NCBI RefSeq assembly: GCF_022429625.1
Contig: NZ_CP092483.1
Span: 2,108,001 to 2,172,000, forward strand
Direction of reading: 5' to 3'
DNA length: 64,000 nucleotides
Source: Devosia lacusdianchii
GTDB lineage: Bacteria; Pseudomonadota; Alphaproteobacteria; Rhizobiales; Devosiaceae
How positions within the stretch are numbered: position 1 is the stretch's first letter; each line of letters begins with the position of its first letter. The notes beneath the pieces are model-generated. The model saw nothing but the letters and a program-made list of their open reading frames with translations. It searched no databases and had not been told where the DNA came from. Below are positions 47,588 to 58,682 of this stretch, one piece after another. The position numbers and the translations under genes were made by a program.

Positions 47588-48931
47588 ATGACCTCGTTCC
47601 TGCTCCGCGATACCACCGTCCTGACAGTCGACGCCTCGGATACCCAATTCACCGATGGTTGGGTCAGCGTCATCGATGGACGCATTGCTGGCGCTGGTCC
47701 GATGTCGAGCGTTCCCGACGTAGCGCAGTTCGACGAGATCCTGTCCTTGCCCGGCCATCTGGTGATGCCCGGCCTCGTCAACGCCCATACCCATTCCGCC
47801 ATGGTGCTGTTTCGCGGCCGCTCCGAGGGCCAAAGCCTGCTGACCATGGACGGCTGGTACAATTCCATCCGCGAGCCCGAGCTCTCCCTGCTCTCATCGG
47901 ATATCGGCCCTGCTGTCGCCCTCTCCTGCGCCGAGATGGCTTTGTCGGGCACCACGACATTCTGCGACCAGTATTTCTTCGCCGACGAGATTGCCGCCGC
48001 CGCTGGCGAAAGCGGCCTGCGCGCCGTGATTGCCTACGGCATCGTCCAACTCGGCGACACCGCGCGTGGCGAAGAAGAACTGGCCAAGGCCGCCGCCTTT
48101 ATCGAGCGCCAGCGTTCGGCCGATGGCCGTATCATTCCCTGGTTCGGCCCGCACGCGCCCTATGTCGACAATTCCGAAGATCTCGTTCGGGCCGAGGTGG
48201 CCATGGCGGTCAAATACGGCTCAGGCATGCACCTTCACATGGCGGCCGGACCGGAGGACAACGAGCAGACGCTGGCGCTTTACGGACTGACCGCCACCCA
48301 GGCGCTTGACCGCGACGGGTTCTTTGCCGGCAGGGTTCATGCCGCGCATTGCCTCGATCTCAGTGATGAGGACATTGCGATCTTCGCCGCCGCGCCCGCC
48401 GCTTCAGTCGCCTACTGCGCGACTGCCGGCCTGCGTTCCGGTCGCGCGGACATGTGCCCGGCAGTGAAGCTGCGCGCGGCCAGCGTTGTCGTCGCGCTCG
48501 GCACCGACAATGTTGCCGCCAACAATTCCTACGACATGATCGCCGAGATGCGGGTGGCCGGTCTTGTTGCCTCGCACCGCGAAGGCCGGGCCCAGCCCAT
48601 TTCCAGCCGCGAACTCATTCGCATGGCGACCATCGATGGCGCCCGCGCGCTCGGCCTTGAGCACGAGATCGGCTCGCTGGAGGTCGGCAAATCGGCCGAT
48701 ATCATCGCGATCGACATGAATGGCGCCGGCTATTCCGAAACTCCGGATGTAGAGACAGTCCTGGTCTATTCCGGCAGCGGCCGGGATGTGCGACATGCCT
48801 GGGTGGCCGGTGAGGCCATTGTTCGCGACCGCGCTTTGCTCCGTCGCGAACTCCGCGATATTCGAGAAGAATATTCCATAACATACAAAGACTTCTGGTC
48901 CCGCGTTGAAGCGGCACGAAAGGTAGCTTGA
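47588..48931 (+). CDS. TrzA/MtaD-like amidohydrolase (purine/SAH-type deaminase), copy 1
   Basis: 447-aa zinc amidohydrolase. Metal and catalytic motifs: GLVNAHTHSAMVLFRG (His-x-His near residue 67), MHLHMAAGPEDNEQ (His), VHAAHCLDLSDED (His) and ALGTDNVAANNSYD (Asp). This group includes S-adenosylhomocysteine, methylthioadenosine, guanine and 8-oxoguanine deaminases; the substrate is not decided. First gene of the operon, 1 bp before the nucleoside hydrolase, with which it would convert purine nucleosides to bases. A paralogue lies at 60535. Confidence 0.82.
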   Translation: MTSFLLRDTTVLTVDASDTQFTDGWVSVIDGRIAGAGPMSSVPDVAQFDEILSLPGHLVMPGLVNAHTHSAMVLFRGRSEGQSLLTMDGWYNSIREPELSLLSSDIGPAVALSCAEMALSGTTTFCDQYFFADEIAAAAGESGLRAVIAYGIVQLGDTARGEEELAKAAAFIERQRSADGRIIPWFGPHAPYVDNSEDLVRAEVAMAVKYGSGMHLHMAAGPEDNEQTLALYGLTATQALDRDGFFAGRVHAAHCLDLSDEDIAIFAAAPAASVAYCATAGLRSGRADMCPAVKLRAASVVVALGTDNVAANNSYDMIAEMRVAGLVASHREGRAQPISSRELIRMATIDGARALGLEHEIGSLEVGKSADIIAIDMNGAGYSETPDVETVLVYSGSGRDVRHAWVAGEAIVRDRALLRRELRDIREEYSITYKDFWSRVEAARKVA

Positions 48932-48932
48932 G

Positions 48933-49889
48933 TTGACTAATCCGAAACTGATCCTGGACACCGATGGCGGCGTAGACGATGCGCAGGCCCTGCTGATGCT
49001 GATTGCCGCCGGTCGCACGCCGGATGCCATCACCACGGTGTTCGGCAATGTGGGGCTTGAAGCCGCCACGCGCAATATCTTGGCCACGCTGGCCGTCGCA
49101 GGCGCCAAGTCGCCCGTGCACAAGGGCGCTGGCCGCCCCCTGACGCAGGCGATCATCGACGCCAAGTACATTCATGGCGAAGACGGGCTCGGCGGTGCTC
49201 CGCGCCCGCTCGAGACTGGCACCGCCACCAGCGAAGACGCCATCGGCTTCCTGCGCACCACCTTCCGCGAAGCCGGTAACCGCGGCGAGAAGGTCGATAT
49301 CCTGATGATAGGCCCACTGACCAACCTGGCGCTGGCCCTGCGGCTAGAGCCGGCCATCATCAACGGCATCGGCCAGCTCACCATCATGGGCGGCACCGTC
49401 TATGGTCGTGGCAACACCACGCCGGCTGCCGAGTTCAACATCTACGCCGACCCTGAGGCGGCCGCAGTCGTGTTCTCCGCCGATATCGAGATCGTCGTGG
49501 TGCCATGGGAACCCTGCGTCACCCACAATATGAGCGGTGTCGACGTCGACAAGGCCTTCGGCAAAGTGGCCGAGGGCGCTGAACGGGCCTTCTCCGAGGC
49601 CCTGGCCCACCACGCCCGCCGCACCAATGAGAGCTACGGCGGCGGCGACGTGTTCCGCTTCGTCGATCCGCTGGCCGCTGCCGTCGTGATCGATCCCTCC
49701 ATCATCACGAAATCCGTGCGCGCCTCCGTGGACGTGGCGCTCGCCCCCGGCATCACCCGCGGCATGACCGTCGTCGACCCGTCCGGTCGCCTCGGCACGC
49801 CGATGGTTACACTCGTCGAAGAAGCCAAGACCGACCGCCTGGTCGCCCTCTACGCCGCCTCCATAGCCTACACCCCCAACAAGCACTGA
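48933..49889 (+). CDS. inosine/uridine-preferring nucleoside hydrolase, copy 1
   Basis: 318 aa, IunH family: hydrolyses ribonucleosides to base and ribose. N-terminal Ca-binding cluster LILDTDGGVDDAQALLML (usual DxDPGxDDAxA with Gly for Pro), MIGPLTNLALALRLEP, MGGTVYGRGNTTPAAEFN, and ADPEAAAVVFSADIEI. The start is a TTG two bases after the deaminase stop (TGAG TTG). A shorter, more canonical paralogue is at 61962. Confidence 0.88.
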   Translation: MTNPKLILDTDGGVDDAQALLMLIAAGRTPDAITTVFGNVGLEAATRNILATLAVAGAKSPVHKGAGRPLTQAIIDAKYIHGEDGLGGAPRPLETGTATSEDAIGFLRTTFREAGNRGEKVDILMIGPLTNLALALRLEPAIINGIGQLTIMGGTVYGRGNTTPAAEFNIYADPEAAAVVFSADIEIVVVPWEPCVTHNMSGVDVDKAFGKVAEGAERAFSEALAHHARRTNESYGGGDVFRFVDPLAAAVVIDPSIITKSVRASVDVALAPGITRGMTVVDPSGRLGTPMVTLVEEAKTDRLVALYAASIAYTPNKH

Positions 49890-49908
49890 ACCCACAGGAG
49901 TGCCGCTC

Positions 49909-50952
49909 ATGTCGCTGCAATTGCTGTCTCGCCGGGCCTTCGCCGGTCTGGCCCTCGCAGCGGGGCTGATGACCTCAGCCGCCGCAATTGCCCAGGAATA
50001 CACTGAGGACAACCCGCTCAGCGTCGCGCTGGTGCTGCACGGCACGCTCGGCGACAAGAGCTTCTTCGATAGCGCGGCCGCCGGTGTTGAACGGGCTGTG
50101 GCTGAGCTTCCGGTCGAAGTGAAGATCATCGAGGCCGGCTATGACCGCAGCCGTTGGCAGCCGGCTCTCGCGGACGCCACCGATACCGGCTACGACGTGG
50201 TCATCGTCGGAACCTTCGATATGACGGGCTTCGTCGTCGAACTGGCGCCGGAATATCCGGACACCAAGTTCATCGTTTTCGACGACACCCCGGATTTCTC
50301 CACCGGCTGCTGCGCCAACGTATTGGCCTTGCAGTATCAGACGTCGTCGGCGGGTTACCTCGCCGGCTACGCCGCTGCCAAACTCTCCACTTCGGGCATA
50401 TTGGGCACTATTATCGGCATGGAATTCCCCACCGTGACCGACTTCAAGGTCGGTTTCGATGAGGGTGCCAAGGCGGCCAACCCCGATGTCCAGATCCTGA
50501 ACGCCGTCGCCGGCACCTTCAGTGACCCGGCCAAGGGCAAGGAAATGGCTCTGGCCCAGCTTGCCCAGGGCGCCGACGTGATCTTCCCGATCGCCGGTGG
50601 CACCGGCATTGGCGCCCTGCAAGCCGTTCGCGATGCCGGCAAGCTTGCCGTCGGCGTCGACAGCGACCAGGCGACCATCTTCGCCGCGACCGACCAGGCC
50701 CAAGCCGACGTGATCTTCACCTCGGTTGAAAAGAAGGTGGGCGACTCCCTCTTCCTCGCACTGCAGCAAACCATTGACGGTGCCGCCGCGTACGGCTCCT
50801 CCGTCTTGCTCGGCCTGCCCGAGGGCGCCGTCGGCATCTCCAAGAACGCCTATTACGAAAAGCTGGTCCCCGCCGAGGTCCGCACCGAGGTTGACGCCCT
50901 CGAGGCCGAGATCAACGCCGGCACGCTCGTTCCCGCGACCGACATGAAGTAG
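49909..50952 (+). CDS. BMP/PnrA-type nucleoside ABC transporter binding protein
   Basis: 347 aa. The signal peptide contains a twin-arginine-like SRRAFAG followed by a hydrophobic stretch and AIA|QE cleavage site. The mature protein is a basic-membrane-protein/PnrA fold (VLHGTLGDKSFFDSAAAGVERA; YDVVIVGTFDMTGFV; IFPIAGGTGIGALQAVRDAG), the class that binds purine nucleosides. No lipobox. The ATG at 49909 has AGGAG 8 nt upstream; a GTG at 49900 is less likely. A GC-rich hairpin follows the stop. Confidence 0.85.
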   Translation: MSLQLLSRRAFAGLALAAGLMTSAAAIAQEYTEDNPLSVALVLHGTLGDKSFFDSAAAGVERAVAELPVEVKIIEAGYDRSRWQPALADATDTGYDVVIVGTFDMTGFVVELAPEYPDTKFIVFDDTPDFSTGCCANVLALQYQTSSAGYLAGYAAAKLSTSGILGTIIGMEFPTVTDFKVGFDEGAKAANPDVQILNAVAGTFSDPAKGKEMALAQLAQGADVIFPIAGGTGIGALQAVRDAGKLAVGVDSDQATIFAATDQAQADVIFTSVEKKVGDSLFLALQQTIDGAAAYGSSVLLGLPEGAVGISKNAYYEKLVPAEVRTEVDALEAEINAGTLVPATDMK

Positions 50953-50958
50953 TCCGGC

Positions 50959-50983
50959 CGGCGGCGCTCCCAAGGCGCCGCCG
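50959..50983 (+). other. GC-rich stem-loop after the binding-protein gene
   Basis: CGGCGGCGC, 7-nt loop, GCGCCGCCG: a perfect 9-bp stem 7 nt after the BMP stop, without a T tract. Such hairpins protect the upstream message and lower downstream expression, raising binding protein over membrane components. Confidence 0.65.
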
Positions 50984-51009
50984 CTTCAATTCCAACCGGA
51001 AAGACGTCC

Positions 51010-52550
<1,541 letters not shown>

Positions 52551-52554
<4 letters not shown>

Positions 52555-53666
52555 GCATGACCACCACGGCCGAACTTGGTCGCCAGGCGCGCTTCAAGAC
52601 CATCCGCCGAGAGGCAGGACGGGCGATCAGCGCCGCCCTGATCGCGCTCGGCATCGCCTTCGTCATCGTGCTGTTCACGTCCGAAGCGCCGCTCGAGGCC
52701 TTCAACGTCCTCCTGACCGCGCCGATGTCGCGGCCACGCACCATCGGCTTGTGGATCGACGACGTCGCCAAGCTCACCGTTACCGGCCTTGCCTTCAGCC
52801 TGGTGTTCCAGGCCCGCCAGTTCTCCATGGGCGTGCAGGGCCAGGTCTATGTGGGCGCTCTTGCCGCCAGCTATGTGGCGCTGTCTCCACTTGGCGCGAC
52901 TTGGGCCGGCATTCCGCTCGGACTTGCAGCCGCCATGCTCGCCGGAGCGTTGTGGGGCTTCATCCCCGGCATTGCCAAGGTCAAGTTCGGCGCTAACGAG
53001 ATCGTCTCGTCGCTGATGCTGAATTACATCGCCATCGAGCTCTGCAACTTCCTCGTCCGCACCAACCTGCCCAAGCCTCAGGCTGGGGTGCTGACCAGCA
53101 ACAACTTCCCCGAAACCGCCGTCTTTCCGGCCCTGGTGCCCGGAACGCGAATCGATATCGGCCTGCTCTTCGCCATCGTCGCGGTACTCGCCGTGTGGTT
53201 CGCCCTCTATCGCACCAGCTGGGGCCTTAAGCTCCGGCTCGTCGGCCACAATGCCAGCTTCGCCGAGTATTCCGGCATCCGGTCAACCGCCATCATGGTG
53301 TCCGCTATGACCGCTGCCGGTGCCCTCGGCGGGTTGCTCGGCTCAATGTTCGTACAGGGACAGACCTACGGCTATCTGACCGTGCTGTTCGAGGGCAACC
53401 TGGCTTTCGAGGGTATCCTCGTCGCCATCGTTGCTCGCAGCCGACCGCTTGCCGTGCCCGTGGTCGCGCTCTTCTACGGCTACCTCCGACAGGGCGCGCA
53501 ATTGATGAACCTGCGTACCGACGTGCCATCAGAAGTGATCGGCGTGGTCACCGCCATCATCATCCTGCTCGTTGCCTCGTCCTTCTCCCTGCCCGGCCGC
53601 AAGCTCTGGGCCAAGGTAACTGGGCGCTCTGCCATACCCGCAGGGGCCATGGAGACACACAAATGA
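52551..53666 (+). CDS. nucleoside ABC transporter permease 1
   Basis: 371-aa BPD_transp_2-type permease with about nine TM helices (ISAALIALGIAFVIVLF; GANEIVSSLMLNYIAIEL, the coupling-helix region; YSGIRSTAIMVSAMTAAGALGGLLG). Pairs with the permease overlapping at 53663; together they resemble the NupP/NupQ (YufP/YufQ) pair of guanosine importers. ATGA overlaps at both ends. Confidence 0.87.
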
Positions 53667-54610
53667 TCGAACTTCTGGTCACAGTCTTCTCCACCACCTT
53701 TTTCGTCACCGTCATCCGCACCTCGACGCCTCTGTTGCTCGCAACGCTAGGCGGGCTGATCGCGGATCTGTCAGGCGCGCTCAACGTTGCGCTCGAAGGC
53801 ATGATGCTTGTCGGCTGTCTGACGGCGGTCATCGTCTCGGTCTTCGCGCCCTGGTACGTGGCCGTGCTGGCCGCAATCCTGGCCGGCGCCCTGCTCGGCG
53901 CCATCATGGCGTTCTTCCACCTGCGGCTCAAAGCCGACATCATCCTCGTTGGCTTCGCCATCAACATCCTGGCGGCCGGCGGCACCGTCTTCGCCCTAAC
54001 CATGGCCACGGGTGGCGACAAGGGCACCTCGATCAATCTGACCTCCAAAGCTGTGCCGGCCGTCGATCTGTCCTTCCTCGGCCTTATCCCCGGCATCGGC
54101 AATTTCCTCGTGCGCATGCTCTCCGGGCACTCGCTGCTATCCTGGCTCGCCGCCTTGCTGGTCTTTGCGATCTGGTACTTCCTCTACCGCACGCCGTGGG
54201 GCCTGTGGCTGCGGGGTGTCGGTGAATACCCTGCAGCGCCCGAGGCCGCGGGTATTCCCGTCAACGCCATCCGCACCTGGAGCCTGCTCGTCTCCGGTGG
54301 CCTCGCCGCCCTTGGCGGCGCGCAACTGGCCATGTTCAACTATATCGGTTTCACCCGCGACATGACGGCCGGACGCGGCTTCATCGCTCTCGGTGCCGTG
54401 TTGCTGGGCGCGCGCCATCCGGTGGGTGCGCTAATGGCGGCGCTGCTGTTCGGGGTCTTCGAAGCGCTCGCCGTGGTCATGCCCGGGCTCTTCAACTGGA
54501 TACCCGCAGAGCTGATCCGCATGATCCCTTTCGTCGTCACCATCCTAGCCCTGTTCCTCTTTAGCTACCGCGCCATGCAGGCGCAGCGCCTCCGTTCGGC
54601 AGGCCACTGA
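53663..54610 (+). CDS. nucleoside ABC transporter permease 2
   Basis: 315-aa partner permease of the same family (TPLLLATLGGLIADLSGALNVALEGMM, a highly conserved start in this class, broken: LLLATLGGLI, NVALEGMMLVG; GRGFIALGAVLLGARHPVGAL). About eight TM helices. Its stop shares one base with the start of adenine deaminase 2 (TGATG). Confidence 0.88.
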   Translation: MIELLVTVFSTTFFVTVIRTSTPLLLATLGGLIADLSGALNVALEGMMLVGCLTAVIVSVFAPWYVAVLAAILAGALLGAIMAFFHLRLKADIILVGFAINILAAGGTVFALTMATGGDKGTSINLTSKAVPAVDLSFLGLIPGIGNFLVRMLSGHSLLSWLAALLVFAIWYFLYRTPWGLWLRGVGEYPAAPEAAGIPVNAIRTWSLLVSGGLAALGGAQLAMFNYIGFTRDMTAGRGFIALGAVLLGARHPVGALMAALLFGVFEALAVVMPGLFNWIPAELIRMIPFVVTILALFLFSYRAMQAQRLRSAGH

Positions 54611-56472
54611 TGGCCCTGCCCAATGACCTGATCCTCAATGCTGCCGACGACGTGGCGATCCGGCAGCACCTGCTGCTGGTCTCGCTTGGCAAGAAGCCTG
54701 CAGACCGCGCGATAGAAGTTGGACGCCTCTTGGCCGTCCATGCCAATCACTGGCTGGAAAACCAGGAGATCGTCATCTCCGGCCGTCGCATCGCCTATGT
54801 GGGGCCGATCGGCTCCCATCGCGGCGAGGTGGCTGAGCGGATCAAATACCCACACCTGTCCGCCGTGCCGGGCTTCGGCGAGGTGCACAAGCACATCGAA
54901 TCCACCCACCTGACGCCAGAGTTCGAAGCCGCTCTTGTCATCCCGCGTGGCAATACCTGGACCTGCGAAGCCAGCCATGAGTTCGCCAATGTCAGCGGCG
55001 CCCGCAACACCGAATTCTGGCAGAAGGCCCGCCGCGCCGGCTCGCCACTGAAGGTCTTCATCCAACCGGGCTCTGCCGTGCCACCCAGCGCCTGGGAGGA
55101 AAGCGGCGGCTATTACGGCTACGACGAGCAGAAGAAATTCCTGCGTGACGAACTGTCGGTGACCGGGCTCGACGAAGTGATGGATTGGCCCTCAGTCTGG
55201 GACCCCGCCAATCCCGGCTACGAGCGCATGTGGGGCATGATCCGCGCCACGTTCGAAATGCGCGGCGTCGTCGAGGGCCACGGCAATGGCCTCACCGACT
55301 TGCACGACATCTCAGCTTTTGCCGCTGCCGGCCTGAGCTCCGACCACGAAGTGTGGGCGTTCCAGGAGACCTGGGACCGTATCATGCTCGGGCTATTCAC
55401 CGAGCTGCGGCCCTTTTCCTACGACGCCATCATCCCTGGGCTCGTCGAGCGCGGGCTCAAGGACTGGTCCAACATAGCCTTCACCACTGACGATCGCAGC
55501 GCCTGGGACACCCTCAAGGATGGCGCCACTGACCACAATGTGCGCCTTGCTATCCATTACGGCATGACGCCCGAAATCGCCATCCAATGCGCCACGATCA
55601 ACCCGGCGCGCCACATGCGCATCGACCAGTGGGTCGGCTCGATCGCCCCGGGCCGCTATGCCGATATTGTGCTACTCGACGACGTTCCGTCCATTTCCAT
55701 CGCTCACGTCTATGCCGACGGACAGCTTGCCTCGACCGGCACCACATTCACCGGTCCTATGCCACGGCTTGATTGGCCCGACTGGGCCAGCAACACCATG
55801 AACATCGGCCGCACGCTGTCAGCCATCGATTTCGCCATCAGCGCGGAACCCGGTCGCCAAACCATGAAGGCAGCCGTCCTGCGCCCCTTCCACTGGAACG
55901 AGGATTTCATGGTCGAGGAGCTGCCGGTCGTCGACGGTATGGTTCAGCGTGACCCTTCCCGCACCATCACCAAGTGGTCGATGATCGACCGCTATCGTGG
56001 CGACGGCGCCGTCGCTTCCATGTTCTGGACCGGCTGCGGCCCGGAGGACCCAGAAACCGCCCTCGCCTGCTCCGTCGCCCATGACAGCCACAATGTCTGG
56101 TGCATCGGCTCGTCCGACGTCGCCATGGCCAAGGCAGTCAATCATCTGCAGTCTATCGATGGCGGCTGGGTCCTCGTACATCGGGGCGAGGTCGTCGCCG
56201 AGGTTCGCTTCGAAATTGCTGGCTTGATGACCGCGCGCCCGGCCGAAGCCCTCGATGCGGAGATGCAGGCTTTCCTGCGCCGGGCCGAGCAGGTTACGTG
56301 GATGTACCAGCCTGCCGCCATGAACCGCTGGAAACCCGGCTTCCCCGAATTCCTGATCTTCGCCACCCTCACCTGCTCTCCCTGGCGCTGGGTGCTCGTC
56401 GCGCCGTCGAAGCTGGCGCCCAATGGCTTCGTCAACGTCCAGACCGGCGAAACGCACGCGATTGTCTGGTAG
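54610..56472 (+). CDS. adenine deaminase, copy 2
   Basis: 620 aa, closely similar along its whole length to the copy at 43206: GFGEVHKHIESTHLTPEF, CEASHEFANV, GLDEVMDWP, VVEGHGNGL, FTTDDRSAWD and the shared C-terminus FATLTCSPWRWVLVAPS. Last gene of the BMP importer operon, so its expected role is deamination of imported purine. One adenine deaminase in each of two divergent operons suggests different substrates or expression conditions. Confidence 0.85.
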   Translation: MALPNDLILNAADDVAIRQHLLLVSLGKKPADRAIEVGRLLAVHANHWLENQEIVISGRRIAYVGPIGSHRGEVAERIKYPHLSAVPGFGEVHKHIESTHLTPEFEAALVIPRGNTWTCEASHEFANVSGARNTEFWQKARRAGSPLKVFIQPGSAVPPSAWEESGGYYGYDEQKKFLRDELSVTGLDEVMDWPSVWDPANPGYERMWGMIRATFEMRGVVEGHGNGLTDLHDISAFAAAGLSSDHEVWAFQETWDRIMLGLFTELRPFSYDAIIPGLVERGLKDWSNIAFTTDDRSAWDTLKDGATDHNVRLAIHYGMTPEIAIQCATINPARHMRIDQWVGSIAPGRYADIVLLDDVPSISIAHVYADGQLASTGTTFTGPMPRLDWPDWASNTMNIGRTLSAIDFAISAEPGRQTMKAAVLRPFHWNEDFMVEELPVVDGMVQRDPSRTITKWSMIDRYRGDGAVASMFWTGCGPEDPETALACSVAHDSHNVWCIGSSDVAMAKAVNHLQSIDGGWVLVHRGEVVAEVRFEIAGLMTARPAEALDAEMQAFLRRAEQVTWMYQPAAMNRWKPGFPEFLIFATLTCSPWRWVLVAPSKLAPNGFVNVQTGETHAIVW

Positions 56473-56504
56473 AATCGCGTACCGCTGAGATCCGATCTTT
56501 GCGT

Positions 56505-56521
56505 TGATAAAGCGCTTCACA
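56505..56521. promoter_or_regulatory. LacI-type operator, site 3
   Basis: TGATAAAGCGCTTCACA with palindromic core AAGCGCTT. It resembles the site at 47559 and sits in the 173-bp gap between adenine deaminase 2 and the second importer, suggesting that the same LacI protein controls both plus-strand operons. Another short inverted repeat (CAAGC/GCTTG) follows near 56528-56548. Confidence 0.6.
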
Positions 56522-56645
56522 AAGCTTCAAGCTCAAAGATTGGGCTTGCAGAGCCATCGCCGCAAAAATAGGCTTCGATATATCAGCACGCCGCTAGAGA
56601 TAGACGTCGGCTGGCAGGTCGCGTCCGGTGCAAAGGAACCCAACC

Positions 56646-57680
56646 ATGAAGAAACTTGCTGCTACAGCGCTGGCCCTATCGGCCACCGCACTGCTCTCTG
56701 CCGCGCCTGCCATGGCGCAGGGCAAAACGCTGACCATCTCATGGTGGGGCTTCAACGGCGAAAAGCTGGAAGCCATCGTTCTAGCGCCGTTCCGCGAACA
56801 ATGCGGCTGCGAGATCGTGTTCGAGACCGGCAATAACGGGGAGCGCCTGAACAAGATTCAGATCCGCAACGGCGCCGGCGTCGACGTGGCCTATTTCTCC
56901 GACAGTTTCAGCCAGCAGGGCATCGAAGCCGGCCTGTTCCAGAAGATCGATCCAGCCAAGCTGCCGAACCTGGCCGGCATCTACGAGCTCGCCCGCGACC
57001 CGCAGGGCGGCTACGGCCCGGCCTACACCATCGGCCGCGTCGGCATCGTCTATGACTCGGCCAAGGTGACCACGCCCATCGCGTCGTGGAACGATCTGTG
57101 GCGCGAAGATCTCGCCGCCTCACTGTCCCTGCCGGGCATCACCACCACGGCCGGTCCGATGGTGGTGATGAAGGCCGGAGAACATCAAGGCGTTGACGCC
57201 TTTGCCGATGCCGACGGCGCCTTTGCTGGCGTCGAAGCGCTCAAGCCCAACGTGGTCAAGAACTACAATACCGGCTCCGAGATGATCAATCTGTTCTCGA
57301 CCGGCGAAATCTCGGCCGCCATCGCCCAGGACTTCACCCTGGGTCAGATCCAGGCGGCCGTTCCCTCGGTCGTCTGGGCCGAACTGGGCGAAGGCTCGAT
57401 CGCCACGCTCAACACCGTCAACATTCCTACGGGTGCGGCTGAACCCGAACTGGCCTACCAGTTCATCAACCTCATCCTGTCCCCGGAAATCCAGCAGCAG
57501 CTGGCAGAACAGGGTGTCGACGCCCCGGTCAATACCTCGGTAACGCTGACGCCCGAACAGGCTGCGCTCTGGACCTATGGCGCCGATCTGATCGCCGGTC
57601 TGCAGCGCATCGACTACGTCAAGATGAACGCCGCCAAGAGTGGCTGGGTTGACCGCTGGAACGAAATCTTCGGCATGTAA
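56646..57680 (+). CDS. PotD/PotF-like ABC transporter binding protein
   Basis: 344 aa with signal peptide (AALALSATALLSAAPAMA-type, cleavage AMA|QG) and a polyamine/iron-type class II binding fold (TISWWGFNGEKLEAIVLAPF; YFSDSFSQQGIEAGLFQKID; GFPxYTIGRVGIVYDSAKV-like YTIGRVGIVYDSAKV). The family name suggests putrescine/spermidine, but neighbours (deaminase, nucleoside hydrolase, LacI site) argue for a purine-related or other N-rich ligand. The ATG at 56646 is chosen as the start of the signal peptide. A stem-loop follows the stop at 57690-57717. Confidence 0.82.
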   Translation: MKKLAATALALSATALLSAAPAMAQGKTLTISWWGFNGEKLEAIVLAPFREQCGCEIVFETGNNGERLNKIQIRNGAGVDVAYFSDSFSQQGIEAGLFQKIDPAKLPNLAGIYELARDPQGGYGPAYTIGRVGIVYDSAKVTTPIASWNDLWREDLAASLSLPGITTTAGPMVVMKAGEHQGVDAFADADGAFAGVEALKPNVVKNYNTGSEMINLFSTGEISAAIAQDFTLGQIQAAVPSVVWAELGEGSIATLNTVNIPTGAAEPELAYQFINLILSPEIQQQLAEQGVDAPVNTSVTLTPEQAALWTYGADLIAGLQRIDYVKMNAAKSGWVDRWNEIFGM

Positions 57681-57689
57681 GACGTATCG

Positions 57690-57717
57690 CCGCGCAGGAC
57701 GTTGCTTGTCCGCGCGG
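57690..57717 (+). other. GC-rich stem-loop after the second binding-protein gene
   Basis: CCGCGC-A-GGAC pairs with GTCC-GCGCGG around a 7-nt loop; one bulged A, no T tract. It starts 10 nt after the stop of the PotF-like gene, the same position as the stem-loop after the BMP gene. Confidence 0.62.
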
Positions 57718-57720
57718 CCT

Positions 57721-57826
57721 CCCATCCACGATGTCACCCCGGCGAAGGCCGGGGTCCATCCTGAGATCGATCTTGATGGCGCCATCTCAGGATGGATTCC
57801 GGCTTTTGCCGGGATGACCCGGTGGG
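57721..57826. repeat. palindromic intergenic repeat inside the PotF-like operon
   Basis: A long hairpin: GGTCCATCCTGAGAT pairs with ATCTCAGGATGGATTCC at the tip, and outer arms TCACCCCGGC / GCCGGGATGA pair further out. It shares the TCAYYCCSGCGAAGGC motif with the repeat at 21333. It lies in the 177-bp gap between the binding protein and the first permease. Confidence 0.72.
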
Positions 57827-57857
57827 ATGTGATGACACGGTTGATAAGGCCAAAAGA

Positions 57858-58682
57858 ATGAAACGCTTCGCCGGCTGGACTCTGGCCTCCCCCGCGACTT
57901 TGCTTGTCGTGGTCTTCCTTGTACTGCCGGTGCTCGCGACAATCGTCACGACCTTCACTACGCCAGGCGGTCCATTCTCGACCTACGCAGCGTTCTTCGG
58001 CAGCGGCTTCCGTCGCACCGTGCTGTGGCGTACCATCCAGGTGTCGCTGGCAACCACGGTCATTGCCCTTGTGATCGGCTTCCTGACGGCCTACGTGGTG
58101 TCGCGTTCGCCCGGCTGGCTCAAATCCATCCTCATCGTCGCTGCGGTTTTCCCGCTACTGACTGGCGTCGTCGTGCGCTCGTTTGCCTGGCTGATCATCT
58201 TGGGCAAGAACGGCATCCTCAATACCACTCTGCTCAATCTCGGCGTGATCGGCGAGCCGTTGACGATGCTGTACACCCAGGGCGCGGTCATCATTGCCAT
58301 GGTCTACCTCTTCGTGCCGTTGATGATCCTCACCCTCGTCGGCGTGCTCGAAGCCATCCCCGATGACCTGATCCAGGCCTCCGCCTCGCTCGGGGCCAAG
58401 CCGACCGCCACTTTCATGCAGGTCACCCTGCCCCTGGCAGTTCCCGGCCTGATTGTCGGCGCCGTGCTGGTCTTCACCGGCAGTTTCACCTCCTACGCCA
58501 CGCCGCAGCTTCTCGGTGGGGAGCAGGTGATGATGATGGGCACGCTCATGTACCAGCAAGCCATGGTCGTCTTCGACTGGGTCGCGGCGTCCACCATCGC
58601 TGCGGTCATGGTGGTCATCACCATCGCCATTGTGCTGCTGATGACCCGCGTCGCCCGCCGCCTCAATCCGATGGCCGTGTGA
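57858..58682 (+). CDS. PotB/PotH-like ABC permease
   Basis: 274-aa permease with six TM helices and the EAA loop (LEAIPDDLIQASASLGAKPTATF). The start at 57858 (MKRFAGWTLASP) follows the repeat; the frame extends into the repeat without similarity. Its stop shares a base with the next permease start (TGATG). Confidence 0.86.
   Translation: MKRFAGWTLASPATLLVVVFLVLPVLATIVTTFTTPGGPFSTYAAFFGSGFRRTVLWRTIQVSLATTVIALVIGFLTAYVVSRSPGWLKSILIVAAVFPLLTGVVVRSFAWLIILGKNGILNTTLLNLGVIGEPLTMLYTQGAVIIAMVYLFVPLMILTLVGVLEAIPDDLIQASASLGAKPTATFMQVTLPLAVPGLIVGAVLVFTGSFTSYATPQLLGGEQVMMMGTLMYQQAMVVFDWVAASTIAAVMVVITIAIVLLMTRVARRLNPMAV

Noticed and set aside
54610..56472. Second adenine deaminase as an assembly duplicate of the first
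   Set aside because: The two differ at many residues throughout and have different neighbours and strands, so they are true paralogues.
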